Below, one piece after another: positions 28,203-35,492 of a stretch of 64,000 bases of DNA (within the stretch, counting starts at the first letter, position 1; every line of letters starts with the position of its first letter). A program made the translations under genes and the position numbers. The DNA comes from an uncultured Alphaproteobacteria bacterium (lineage in GTDB: Bacteria; Pseudomonadota; Alphaproteobacteria; HIMB59; GCA-002718135). The stretch spans positions 70,188 through 134,187 of the forward strand of contig CACJNL010000001.1 of NCBI GenBank assembly GCA_902594815.1, written 5' to 3'. Below the pieces are notes generated by a model. The model was not told the origin of the DNA. It ran no database searches and saw nothing but the letters and a program-made list of their open reading frames with translations.

Positions 28203-29393
28203 ATGAAAGAATTAAAATGTGATTTACACATAGTTGGGGGGGCTTTAACAGGTCTTTTAACAGCTTATTGTACATCCAAATTAAAATATAAGATTATTAT
28301 TTCTGAAAAGAAAAAAATTATATCAAGCCCAAAAAAGGCTATTTCTGATAAAAGAACAACTGCTATTGCAGAAGGATCAAAAACCTTTTTAGAGTCCCAA
28401 GGCCTATGGCAACATATTAAGTTTTTTGCAGAACCAATTAAAAATATTAAGGTTATAGACAATACAGCTAAATCAAAATTATTTTTTAGCAACCCTAATG
28501 AAAATTCAAACCTCGGATATATTGTAAATAACTCAAAGCTTATTGAGATATTGACTACGCTTTTAAAAAAAAAGAAAAATATATCAATTATAGAAGGGGC
28601 AGATATTTCTTCAATAAAAAGCAACAGTTCAAAAATTTTAACTTTTTCAAAAAATGAACAGATTAGGTCAGATATGATAATAGCTGCTGATGGAAGAAAC
28701 AGCGCAGTTAGAAAAATTTTACGAACCAATGTGTTTAAAAAATATTACAACGAAAAAGCCTTAGTAATAAATTTTTATCACGAAAAGCCGCACAAAAATA
28801 TTGCTTATGAATTTTTTTTTAAAACTGGACCGCTAGCAATTTTGCCGATGCAAAACCATAACAACAATTTTCAAAGTGCCCTTATTTGGTCAAATAGTCC
28901 AGAGACTGTAGATATGATTTCTTCAACAAAATTACAAAAAAAATACATTACAGAAATTTTAAATGAGAAGATTCAGCAATACTTAGGAAAAGTGACTTAT
29001 GTAAATTCTGTTCAAACCTTTCCTCTTTCTGCTCATATTAATGAAAAATTTTATCATGATAGGACTGTTTACATAGGAGATGCTGCTCACTCAATACACC
29101 CTATAGCTGGGCAAGGCTGGAATTTAGGTTTAAGAGATATAAAGTCACTTACAAGTATTTTAAAAAAGAGCAAAGACAAAGAAACTGAAATAGGGACTAA
29201 AAAATTTTGCAAAACCTATAATGACCTCTGTTTCTATGATGCTTATAGGCTTTTTGAAATTACAGACAAATTAGACTGGATTTTTAAAAAAGATCAACTT
29301 CATTTAAAGTTCGCAAAAAAATTGGGCTTTAATATAATTAATAAAAACAAAACTATAAAAAGCCGAATAGTTAATTTTGCTATGGGAATTTAA
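28203..29393 (+). CDS. UbiH/UbiF-type FAD-dependent ubiquinone biosynthesis hydroxylase
   Basis: The protein is a class A flavin monooxygenase: the FAD-binding VGGALTGLL near residue 11, the middle IAADGRNSAVRK near 158, and GDAAHSIHPIAGQGWNLGLRD near 293, the signature of the UbiH/COQ6 family. It hydroxylates a ring carbon of the ubiquinone precursor. Which position it modifies (UbiF, UbiH, UbiI or the alphaproteobacterial UbiL) is not decided here. Divergent from ftsK; its end overlaps the end of the LON-domain gene by 4 bp. Confidence 0.88.
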   Translation: MKELKCDLHIVGGALTGLLTAYCTSKLKYKIIISEKKKIISSPKKAISDKRTTAIAEGSKTFLESQGLWQHIKFFAEPIKNIKVIDNTAKSKLFFSNPNENSNLGYIVNNSKLIEILTTLLKKKKNISIIEGADISSIKSNSSKILTFSKNEQIRSDMIIAADGRNSAVRKILRTNVFKKYYNEKALVINFYHEKPHKNIAYEFFFKTGPLAILPMQNHNNNFQSALIWSNSPETVDMISSTKLQKKYITEILNEKIQQYLGKVTYVNSVQTFPLSAHINEKFYHDRTVYIGDAAHSIHPIAGQGWNLGLRDIKSLTSILKKSKDKETEIGTKKFCKTYNDLCFYDAYRLFEITDKLDWIFKKDQLHLKFAKKLGFNIINKNKTIKSRIVNFAMGI

Positions 29394-29980
29394 TTTATAG
29401 AGACGCTTTTTTGGCTTGACGCTAATTCAATTTTCAAAGCAGACAGCACACTTTCATATAATTCAGTATTTGATTTAATCTCTAAGCATAATTGTTTTAT
29501 ATTAGTATCAAAAGGTGAAACCATTACGATTAACTTTAATAAATCAACTATATTTAACTGGGACAGCCCATCAAGGCCTAAGTTGATATTTTTAATTTTG
29601 ATATATTTTTTATAGTAGTTAATTAATTCAAATTTTAATTTATTATCTAGTTTATTATTATTATAATTTTTAAAAATCTCTATTTGACACACCCTAAACT
29701 TATAGTCAGTATTTACTTCTCTAATAATTTTAAAACAATCTTTTCCTTCAAGGTTAATAATATACCTATTGTCCGGGGTTTCATTAAATGCTGTAATTTT
29801 TCCATAGCAACCAACATCATATAGCTCATTGTTTGCCTTGTGTTGAATCATTCCAATAATTTTATTGTTTGATAAAGAGTAATCAACCATCTCTATATAT
29901 CGTTCTTCAAATATATTTAGAGGAAGATTTGTATTAGGAAAAATTATAGCTCCATTGAGAGGAAAGATCGGAATTTTCAT
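29390..29980 (-). CDS. LON substrate-binding (Lon N-terminal) domain protein
   Basis: The 196 residues match the N-terminal domain of Lon protease, without ATPase or peptidase: IPIFPLNGAIIFPNTNLPLNIFEERYI at the start, MIQHKANNELYDVGCYGKI near 45 and NLEGKDCFKI near 74. Stand-alone LON-domain proteins are common in alphaproteobacteria next to a thioredoxin gene, as here. A role in proteostasis is likely but undefined. It follows the thioredoxin gene with no gap. Confidence 0.88.
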   Translation of the reverse strand: MKIPIFPLNGAIIFPNTNLPLNIFEERYIEMVDYSLSNNKIIGMIQHKANNELYDVGCYGKITAFNETPDNRYIINLEGKDCFKIIREVNTDYKFRVCQIEIFKNYNNNKLDNKLKFELINYYKKYIKIKNINLGLDGLSQLNIVDLLKLIVMVSPFDTNIKQLCLEIKSNTELYESVLSALKIELASSQKSVSIN

Positions 29981-30844
29981 TTACTTGAACAACAGGCTTG
30001 AAAATTTTCTTCTGTAGGTTTTTGTAGCATCGTGATCATTGCCAAGAGCTTCAAAAAATTCTAATAGTTTTTTTTTGATAATGTCTTTGTTTTTAAAATA
30101 ATTATCTAATAAAAGTGAAAAGGCTTTGTCATATTCTTCATGTGAGAAATACGACTCACAAATTTCTAATAACAAATCCATATTAGTTGGGTGTTCATTG
30201 AATTTATTAATTAGAACATCTATTGACTCTGAATTTTTTGACTCTTTGACTATGCTTATTTTTTTTATAATTTTTTCGATTTCTTTGTCAGACGTAGTTT
30301 CTTCATCAAGCGAGGAAACAAACTCATCAATTTCATCAAACTGCCTTAAACCCAATAAGGATTCTAAGTAAAGGCTAACAATTATAGGTTCGGCCTTTTT
30401 TTCAGAAAAAAAAGTCAACAATTTATTTTTAGCCTCATCAAAGTTTTTTTCAGCAATAAGTTTTTTAATATCATTACAAAACTCAGTAATATCTTCTTTA
30501 AGTTTTTTTCCAGATGCTTTTTCAATAAAATCTATGAAATCTTTTTGAGATATTACACCTTGAAAAGCATTAATTATCTTTTTATCCTTAAACGCATAAA
30601 CAGTTGGGATTGACTGAATTCTTAATTGAGACGCAATTTCATTATTTTCGTCTATGTTAATTTTAACCAACTCAAACTCATCTACATATTCTTTTGCAAC
30701 CTTTTCCATTATTGGTGTTAATTGCTTACAAGGTCCACACCAAGGTGCCCAAAAATCTACTATGATTAATTTTTGTTCACTTTGTTCTATAACTTTTTTC
30801 TCAAATTCACTTTGGTCAATATCAATAATATTTTTGCTATTCAT
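29981..30844 (-). CDS. Thioredoxin with C-terminal TPR domain (CnoX/YbbN type)
   Basis: A thioredoxin domain (1-110) with active site WCGPC near 34-38 and cis-proline SIPT near 78 is followed by a helical TPR-like region (about 120-287). This is the architecture of CnoX (YbbN), a chaperone-redox protein that protects clients and hands them to GroEL. The intact CGPC suggests real thiol-disulfide activity. It overlaps the upstream ProX-like gene by 8 bp and the LON-domain gene follows directly. Confidence 0.88.
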   Translation of the reverse strand: MNSKNIIDIDQSEFEKKVIEQSEQKLIIVDFWAPWCGPCKQLTPIMEKVAKEYVDEFELVKINIDENNEIASQLRIQSIPTVYAFKDKKIINAFQGVISQKDFIDFIEKASGKKLKEDITEFCNDIKKLIAEKNFDEAKNKLLTFFSEKKAEPIIVSLYLESLLGLRQFDEIDEFVSSLDEETTSDKEIEKIIKKISIVKESKNSESIDVLINKFNEHPTNMDLLLEICESYFSHEEYDKAFSLLLDNYFKNKDIIKKKLLEFFEALGNDHDATKTYRRKFSSLLFK

Positions 30845-31352
30845 ATATTTTTACAATTGTTTCATTTGATGCTGAAAAAATATGTATTTTTTTTTTATTT
30901 TCAATCATAAACTCTACAAATTCACTAGATTTAATTGTAACTGTTGCTTTGTTAGTTAGGGGATGAAAATTTATATATTCTGACTCAAGCATCTTGTCTT
31001 CTAGATAAAAATCAATATTGTTTTTCATGTTGTTCAACAAGGCGAAAGGAGTAACAGAGCCAGGGGTTATTCCTAATAACTCTAAAAGATATTCTTTTTT
31101 TGCAAATGACACATTGCCCAGATTTAAAGATTTTGAAATAGTTTTTAGGTTAACTTCAGTAAATTCTTCACATGAAAACAGAAAAAATTTATCTTTTTTA
31201 TTTTTTAAAAATAAATTTTTACTATGTAGCCCTTTTATTTCACCTCTAAGTTTATTTGAATCTTCAACGGTATAAAGTGCATTGTGCTCATGTAAGTCAT
31301 AATCATAATCCCTGTTATCAAGTAATTTAATTAATTCGTTTGGTGTCAACAT
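30837..31352 (-). CDS. Prolyl-tRNA editing protein ProX / YbaK-like deacylase
   Basis: The protein fits the stand-alone INS-like editing domain that removes alanine from tRNA-Pro: GLHSKNLFLKNKK near 41, SKSLNLGNVSFAKKEYLLELLGITPGSVTPF near 74-104 and NFHPLTNKATVTI near 133. Length (171 aa) is normal. It starts the leftward proX-thioredoxin-LON operon, divergent from the tRNA-Gly gene at 31411. Confidence 0.9.
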   Translation of the reverse strand: MLTPNELIKLLDNRDYDYDLHEHNALYTVEDSNKLRGEIKGLHSKNLFLKNKKDKFFLFSCEEFTEVNLKTISKSLNLGNVSFAKKEYLLELLGITPGSVTPFALLNNMKNNIDFYLEDKMLESEYINFHPLTNKATVTIKSSEFVEFMIENKKKIHIFSASNETIVKIYE

Positions 31353-31410
31353 AAATGTAATTTTTTTTATTATACTTTATCAAACTATCATGGTACTAGA
31401 AAAAATTAAA

Positions 31411-31485
31411 GCGGGCGTAGCTCAGGGGTAGAGCGCAACCTTGCCAAGGTTGAAGTCGAGGGTTCGAATCCCTTCGCCCGCTCCA
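31411..31485 (+). tRNA. tRNA-Gly(GCC), intact copy with encoded CCA
   Basis: The 75-nt gene folds into a full cloverleaf: acceptor GCGGGCG/CGCCCGC, D arm GCTC/GAGC, anticodon arm CAACC-TTGCCAA-GGTTG with anticodon GCC, and T arm with TTCGAAT. The 3' CCA is encoded. It is the left boundary of an array of elements whose junctions all carry part of this tRNA. Confidence 0.97.
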
Positions 31486-31554
31486 ATAAATCCCACAAAC
31501 TCTCTCTTTTGTCTGTTAAGTTTTTTAAAACATTCATTGGTTTATATCCTTGTT

Positions 31555-31571
31555 GTGACAAGAGTGTGACA
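31555..31571 (+). repeat. Phased direct repeat pair, left end of module 1
   Basis: Two GTGACA hexamers begin at 31555 and 31566, exactly one helical turn apart, 70 bp after the end of the tRNA. The matching pair is at the other end of the module. They resemble arm-type sites bound by tyrosine integrases or excisionases; this is inference. Confidence 0.6.
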
Positions 31572-31601
31572 CAAATAATTTTATGATATAAAATAATTAT
31601 T

Positions 31602-31934
31602 ATGATGATGTTAGAAGTTATAATTGGAATAGCTATTGTAATTACAATTTTTGTAGCAACAATATCTGAAGACAACACTTCAGGCGATAATATATGGGAA
31701 AAAAGTAAGGGTGTAATTGCACTTGCTGGATTTTTAGCAGTAATGCCAACTAGTTTTTTTATTTTAGAAAATTTATTTGTAAACATATTTATTGTATTCC
31801 CTATAACAATGGGTGCAGTAGCATTTTATTTATTTTTTGCTTTAAAACTAAAGTCTAAAAACCCTAATATTTTCCAAGCCCTAGGTGTAGAAATATTATG
31901 CTACGCATTTATTATTATTCGAGGTTTAAGTTAA
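31602..31934 (+). CDS. Small membrane protein, unknown (110 aa)
   Basis: Three or four hydrophobic segments (about 4-18, 37-53, 58-83 and 92-107) with a short polar loop containing SEDNTSGDNIWEKSKG. No recognised domain. First gene of module 1, starting 31 bp after the left repeat pair. The start is the first of three consecutive ATG codons; the true one may be any of them. Coding is supported by length, membrane pattern and codon bias like the neighbours. Confidence 0.55.
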   Translation: MMMLEVIIGIAIVITIFVATISEDNTSGDNIWEKSKGVIALAGFLAVMPTSFFILENLFVNIFIVFPITMGAVAFYLFFALKLKSKNPNIFQALGVEILCYAFIIIRGLS

Positions 31935-32123
31935 GGTTAATTGTAGTTTCCAATAAGTGTTTTTGTAGGATTGTAGGTAGGTCTAGTAGTGATACTCCTA
32001 TTTATATATCAACCTACCCTAGTAATAATTCCTTAGTATGTCGCCAAAGTAGTTTACACTTATATTTAGAAATTATAACTTCATCACAATAGACTTATTT
32101 AAAGAAATAATTATTGTTAAACT
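31935..32123. other. Non-coding spacer in module 1
   Basis: The 189 bp hold no convincing gene. An imperfect inverted repeat (TAGGTAGGT near 31974 with ACCTACCCTA near 32013) could form a hairpin, but there is no T run after it, so I do not call a terminator. A 64-codon frame here shows no protein-like features. Confidence 0.4.
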
Positions 32124-32660
32124 ATGTTTAGTGAATTTAAAAATAGGAATGTTCTAACAACTTATTTTTTTTATTTATGTTTAACTTTTATTGTCTCTTT
32201 CATATCTTATTTTTATGGTTTTAAATTTGAATTACAAAGTTATCTTTTAGAACCTAACGGGTATATTTCTTTTGCTGTAAATTTTATTATTACCTCTTTA
32301 ATATTTGGAGTCTTAATTAATTCACCTAAAAAAAAATATTATCCAGATGATTTTTCACATATTCATCTATTAAAACAAGTTTATCGATTGAAGATTGGAG
32401 AGGTATTTTTAGGGATAGCGATTGCTATGTTTATGGCTCCAATTATTATCATGATGATAATGTTTTATAATTGGGTTCAAACTCTTATTGGATTTGTAAT
32501 CTTTTTTTTCATAATTGTATTTTTTTATAACTATGGTTTTTATTTAGTCTTATTTTTTATTTGTTTATTTTTTAACATGTTTCTTTACAGCACTCTTTTT
32601 GTTCAAGAAGGACTCACCGATGAAGAAGATATTTATACTAAAAAAGACTTATCTAAATAA
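32124..32660 (+). CDS. Multi-pass membrane protein, unknown (178 aa)
   Basis: Four or five transmembrane segments (about 13-31, 45-62, 92-114, 118-137, 140-158) and an acidic C-terminus (EEGLTDEEDIYTKKDLSK). The segment between the second and third membrane helices (SPKKKYYPDDFSHIHLLKQVYRLK) is basic and probably cytoplasmic. No family recognised. Located in the middle of module 1, same strand as its neighbours. Confidence 0.6.
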   Translation: MFSEFKNRNVLTTYFFYLCLTFIVSFISYFYGFKFELQSYLLEPNGYISFAVNFIITSLIFGVLINSPKKKYYPDDFSHIHLLKQVYRLKIGEVFLGIAIAMFMAPIIIMMIMFYNWVQTLIGFVIFFFIIVFFYNYGFYLVLFFICLFFNMFLYSTLFVQEGLTDEEDIYTKKDLSK

Positions 32661-32727
32661 AGATTAATTTCTTATTCTAAACACATTTAGAACCCGAATA
32701 TGCCTGATTTTAAAACTACAAATAGAA

Positions 32728-32817
32728 TGTGGCACTGGGTAGAAAAAATATTCATTATACAATCATCAAATTTTTCATTGTAAACCTCCTTATAGTGCCA
32801 CACTTAATGAAAAATTT
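32728..32817. promoter_or_regulatory. Interlaced inverted repeats before the 32827 gene
   Basis: Two inverted repeats overlap here: a 9-bp pair TGTGGCACT (32728-32736) with AGTGCCACA (32794-32802), and a 12-bp perfect pair AAATTTTTCATT (32768-32779) with AATGAAAAATTT (32806-32817). The right arms end 1 bp before the ribosome binding site of the next gene. The two folds use separate arms but interleave like a pseudoknot, suggesting regulation of the downstream operon at RNA or DNA level. Confidence 0.5.
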
Positions 32818-32826
32818 AGGTGAGCT

Positions 32827-33456
32827 TTGAAATCCTTTTTTTTATTTATAATATTTGTAATTTATTCAGGAGTATTAATTATTTTAGGAACAAGTTTAAA
32901 TCCTGACTTAATTTTTAATAAAAATAACAAAGAACAAGAACAAAAAGTTTATTACAAGCACTATTGTATTTCTTTGGATAGAATTTGTGTTCTTTATAAA
33001 TATACCTTTGACGAAAAGTTACGTATCAGAGTGTCAGCAAGGCCTGGTAAAAAATATTTACCAACACATCTTCTTCCTAATTATGATACTAAAGTAAAGC
33101 TTTGGGAGCAAAACCTCTTAACACAAGAGCAGTCAAGAGAACTTAATAAGTTGTTTGAAGATTTTTATCTAGAGTATGAAAAAAATAAATATTTTAATAA
33201 AATAACTAAAAGTTCAATCAATAATTTTACGATTAATTTTAGAGATGAAAATGATTTTAATATACATTCTACAACATTTTATTTTAAAGATAGGGATGAT
33301 GCCATAAGTTCAAACGGTATAATCTCTGCTTTTCAATTTGAAGCAGAAGAAGAAATATCTAGTTATTTATTTAGTAGAATTGACCACTCAAAAGAAGAAA
33401 TTAGATGGAGTTCTGCTTTAGGTAAAGAGTTAGATTTCTTAGAGGACTCTTACTAG
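32827..33456 (+). CDS. Membrane-anchored protein, unknown (209 aa)
   Basis: The start is a TTG with an AGGTGAG ribosome binding site 5 bp upstream. One N-terminal membrane segment (3-23) is followed by a soluble, probably extracytoplasmic, domain of about 185 residues with two cysteines (HYCISLDRICVLY near 45) and a terminal acidic part. No family recognised. It is directly followed by the next gene, so the two probably act together. Confidence 0.6.
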   Translation: MKSFFLFIIFVIYSGVLIILGTSLNPDLIFNKNNKEQEQKVYYKHYCISLDRICVLYKYTFDEKLRIRVSARPGKKYLPTHLLPNYDTKVKLWEQNLLTQEQSRELNKLFEDFYLEYEKNKYFNKITKSSINNFTINFRDENDFNIHSTTFYFKDRDDAISSNGIISAFQFEAEEEISSYLFSRIDHSKEEIRWSSALGKELDFLEDSY

Positions 33457-33756
33457 ATGTTTAAAAGTTTTTGGTTCTATTTTCTTATAACCCCAATTGT
33501 GATTTCAATTATATCCTTAAGCTCTATGTTTGTTCACAAAAGTCCAAGCACACCTATATTTTCTAATGCATTAATACACTGTCAAAATGTAGATAATAAT
33601 ATTGTTTATAGTGACCAAGGAACTGCACAAGATATTTGTATTGATGAATACATGAACGCACCTTGGGCAGTAGAATTAGTGATTAAAATATTTTTATTAT
33701 TTGGCTTTATTTTTATAATTCCGTTATTGTTATATTTAAGTCCCAAAAATAAATAA
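33457..33756 (+). CDS. Small two-helix membrane protein, unknown (99 aa)
   Basis: Two transmembrane segments (about 6-25 and 74-94) enclose a roughly 45-residue loop with two cysteines (IHCQNVDN and DICIDEY) that could form a disulfide. It starts one base after the stop of the 209-residue gene and is clearly in the same operon. No family recognised. Confidence 0.6.
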   Translation: MFKSFWFYFLITPIVISIISLSSMFVHKSPSTPIFSNALIHCQNVDNNIVYSDQGTAQDICIDEYMNAPWAVELVIKIFLLFGFIFIIPLLLYLSPKNK

Positions 33757-33775
33757 ATTAAAAATAAAGGCTTAT

Positions 33776-34255
33776 TCAGAAAATATTTTTGTTTAAACTC
33801 TCTTCTAAAATTATTGACCATTCAGTTTCAAATTTCTCAATTAGGCTGGTTTTATTTCCATCCCACAGAGTACATGCTTTATCAGGCTTATCTAAATTTA
33901 AATGTCTAAAAGACTTAAATTGATACCTCATATTATCTTCACTAAAATCCAAGGTTAAATTTTTTCTAGATATTGTAAACATCCAAGCAAGTTTACTATA
34001 TGCAATAGATTTAAAGTCTACGAAGGAAGGACTAGTGTTGTAGGTAAAATTTTTTTTTTCAATACCAATTTCTTCTTCTAAATTTAAATAATAAATATTT
34101 GCATTATTCTTTTGAAAATTAATACCAAGCATATTTGCAACTTTTTTACTACCAGTCCAATAGCTTTCACAAAGTATGTCCACACCAGTCAAATCATCTG
34201 CAAATAAGTTTTTGCTTAATGAAATGAAGAAAACAAAAATCATAAAAAATTTCAT
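33776..34255 (-). CDS. Secreted protein, unknown (159 aa)
   Basis: I place the start at the methionine at 34255, which gives a clean signal peptide (MKFFMIFVFFISLSKNLFA) followed by DDLTGVDILCES; the open frame extends 19 codons further upstream. The mature part is about 140 residues with two cysteines and many aromatic residues. The pattern CESYWTGSK near the N-terminus and CTLWDGNKTS near 130 recalls small periplasmic proteins, but I recognise no family. Only leftward gene in module 1. Confidence 0.6.
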   Translation of the reverse strand: MKFFMIFVFFISLSKNLFADDLTGVDILCESYWTGSKKVANMLGINFQKNNANIYYLNLEEEIGIEKKNFTYNTSPSFVDFKSIAYSKLAWMFTISRKNLTLDFSEDNMRYQFKSFRHLNLDKPDKACTLWDGNKTSLIEKFETEWSIILEESLNKNIF

Positions 34256-34415
34256 AAAATTATTATATCTATTAGAAATTGACGAGTACATAAAAAAAGG
34301 CGTGATTAACACGCCTTTAAATTATTAGTAATTAATTTATATTTTAGCCATAAAACTCTTTTGACTTTGCTATTTATTATTTCTTCTACGTAGTGTTGCC
34401 ATTTGATATCTCCTT

Positions 34416-34432
34416 GTGACACAGTTGTGACA
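34416..34432 (+). repeat. Phased direct repeat pair, right end of module 1
   Basis: GTGACA at 34416 and 34427, 11 bp apart, 31 bp before the second tRNA-Gly copy. Over 19 bp it matches the left-end pair at 15 positions, in the same orientation. Confidence 0.6.
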
Positions 34433-34463
34433 AAGAGAATGTTATTGAGAAAAATGTCCGTAA

Positions 34464-34538
34464 AGGGGCGTAGCTCAGGGGTAGAGCGCAACCTTGCCAA
34501 GGTTGAAGTCGAGGGTTCGAATCCCTTCGCCCGCTCCA
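34464..34538 (+). pseudogene. tRNA-Gly(GCC) second copy with disrupted acceptor stem
   Basis: Positions 34466-34538 are identical to positions 3-75 of the intact tRNA-Gly at 31411, including the anticodon GCC and the CCA end. The first two bases are A and G in place of G and C, so pairs 1-72 and 2-71 are lost. It is probably a non-functional att copy left by integration, though maturation of a weakly paired tRNA cannot be excluded. Confidence 0.85.
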
Positions 34539-34581
34539 ACTAGAGCCAAAAATCCTTATCAGTTTTTCAAGAACCTTGTCT

Positions 34582-34598
34582 GTGGCAAGCGTGTGGCT
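34582..34598 (+). repeat. Phased direct repeat pair, left end of module 2
   Basis: GTGGCA at 34582 and GTGGCT at 34593, 11 bp apart, starting 44 bp after the second tRNA copy. The same motif with A in place of the first G is found at the other end of the module. Confidence 0.6.
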
Positions 34599-34639
34599 AG
34601 GAACTTTGTAACTCAGAAATAATATTTTAAATTAATTTT

Positions 34640-34993
34640 TTAACCAAACCTGTTTTCAGAAGAGTCACCCTTTTTAACCATCCAGTATATAAAAGGAATT
34701 ATCCCAATAATCGTTATAGTTATTAACTGCCACCACCCATTTCTATTTACGTCGTGTAACCTTCTTGTAGTAACAGCAATCCAAGGAAAAAATATTATTA
34801 AAGAAAAGATGAAATGCAGAGGTGAGCTATCTGTTTCTAAAGTTTCTGGGAATAAAGCTACATCTAATAAAGTAAGTATTACACTCATTAAGAAAATGAA
34901 AAGTGTAAAATACCAATATTCTGATCTAGCAGCTCTACCATTAGTGGTAAAATAGTTTTTAAAACAAAATATTATGGAATTAACAAAGTTCAT
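34640..34993 (-). CDS. DUF805 family membrane protein
   Basis: The 117 residues match DUF805: FKNYFTTNGRAARSEYWYF near 11-29, then hydrophobic helices and the signature TTRRLHDVNRNGWWQL near 75-90. Four membrane segments are expected. DUF805 proteins are small inner membrane proteins of unknown function that are frequent in prophages and islands. It is the main cargo of module 2. Confidence 0.88.
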   Translation of the reverse strand: MNFVNSIIFCFKNYFTTNGRAARSEYWYFTLFIFLMSVILTLLDVALFPETLETDSSPLHFIFSLIIFFPWIAVTTRRLHDVNRNGWWQLITITIIGIIPFIYWMVKKGDSSENRFG

Positions 34994-35031
34994 AAAATTA
35001 CCTAAAACACTATATTACAAATTTTAATTTG

Positions 35032-35229
35032 TTAATCATTACTTTTTGGAGGTTTCATTTTTAGCAATCTTAAAATTAAATCACTTGATATCCCCGCCAA
35101 AGGAAATGAAACAAAACCAACAACAAAAGGCTTAAAAGGAAAGTCAGGTATAAAATTAAAACCTAAATAGAAAAAAATAAATAAATTTAAAATTAATAAA
35201 AAATAAAATTTTTTCATTTTAAAACCCAT
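35032..35229 (-). CDS. Small membrane protein, unknown (65 aa)
   Basis: One or two hydrophobic stretches (about 6-24 and 33-50) and a basic C-terminus (RLLKMKPPKSND). The start could be ATG at 35229 or the internal ATG at 35220 (MKKFYF). It lies 38 bp upstream of the DUF805 gene on the same strand and may be co-transcribed. No family recognised. Confidence 0.5.
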   Translation of the reverse strand: MGFKMKKFYFLLILNLFIFFYLGFNFIPDFPFKPFVVGFVSFPLAGISSDLILRLLKMKPPKSND

Positions 35230-35279
35230 TATATTAATTAATATAATTTTTAAGAATATAAAATTATAACACTATTCTT

Positions 35280-35296
35280 ATGGCAAGCCTATGGCA
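35280..35296 (+). repeat. Phased direct repeat pair, right end of module 2
   Basis: ATGGCA at 35280 and 35291, 11 bp apart, 80 bp before the third tRNA copy. It pairs with the repeat at the left end of the same module. Confidence 0.6.
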
Positions 35297-35330
35297 ATAA
35301 TCATTATAAAACTAAGGTTTTAGGATTTCA

Positions 35331-35362
35331 AAAAAACCAAGGAAGACTTGGTTTTTGTTTTT
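35331..35362. terminator. Bidirectional rho-independent terminator
   Basis: A 9-bp stem (AAAACCAAG 35333-35341 with CTTGGTTTT 35347-35355) with a 5-nt loop is flanked by A on the left and T on the right, so it can end transcription on both strands. It lies just before the third tRNA-Gly copy and would separate modules 2 and 3, ending leftward transcription from the lipoprotein gene. Confidence 0.75.
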
Positions 35363-35376
35363 ATTATTAGTACTCG

Positions 35377-35427
35377 GCAACCTTGCCAAGGTTGAAGTCG
35401 AGGGTTCGAATCCCTTCGCCCGCTCCA
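35377..35427 (+). repeat. tRNA-Gly 3'-half copy 3 (att-like site)
   Basis: A perfect 51-bp copy of the tRNA-Gly(GCC) 3' part from the anticodon stem (GCAACCTTGCC) to CCA. Integrases that use tRNA genes usually cross over in the anticodon or T arm and leave exactly this fragment at the far end of the element. Confidence 0.9.
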
Positions 35428-35468
35428 AAAACAAAGTATCCTCTCAAAAAATAGATATCGACTTCAAA

Positions 35469-35485
35469 AGAGTTACAATAGAGTG
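35469..35485 (+). repeat. Phased direct repeat pair, left end of module 3
   Basis: AGAGTT at 35469 and AGAGTG at 35480, 11 bp apart, 41 bp after the third tRNA copy. It overlaps only the spacer before the end of the leftward lipoprotein gene. Confidence 0.45.
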
Positions 35486-35492
35486 CTTTAAT

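Larger units (their letters stand above)
31486..34538. mobile_element. tRNA-Gly-anchored element, module 1 (about 3.05 kb)
   Basis: This stretch lies between the intact tRNA-Gly and a nearly full-length second copy in the same orientation. Both of its ends carry a pair of GTGACA repeats spaced 11 bp apart (31555 and 31566; 34416 and 34427). It holds four small rightward genes and one leftward gene, all membrane or secreted proteins without recognised domains. No integrase is present, so if mobile it would need one supplied in trans. Confidence 0.65.
34539..35427. mobile_element. tRNA-Gly-anchored element, module 2 (about 0.89 kb)
   Basis: Bounded by the second tRNA copy and a 51-bp copy of the tRNA 3' half. 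Both ends carry phased repeats of the type RTGGCA (34582 and 34593; 35280 and 35291), which match each other at 14 of 17 positions and differ from module 1. Cargo is a DUF805 membrane protein and a 65-residue membrane protein, both leftward. No recombinase. Confidence 0.65.

Noticed and set aside
31406-31786. A 126-codon minus-strand frame ending in a GFEPSTSTLARLRSTPELRP-type sequence
   Set aside because: The recognisable part is the antisense translation of tRNA-Gly; the same false protein appears at 34306-34539 at the second copy and a related frame at 35355-35558. None is a gene.
31898-32092. 64-codon plus-strand frame in the module 1 spacer
   Set aside because: It overlaps the end of the preceding gene, has no ribosome binding site and its composition is not protein-like.
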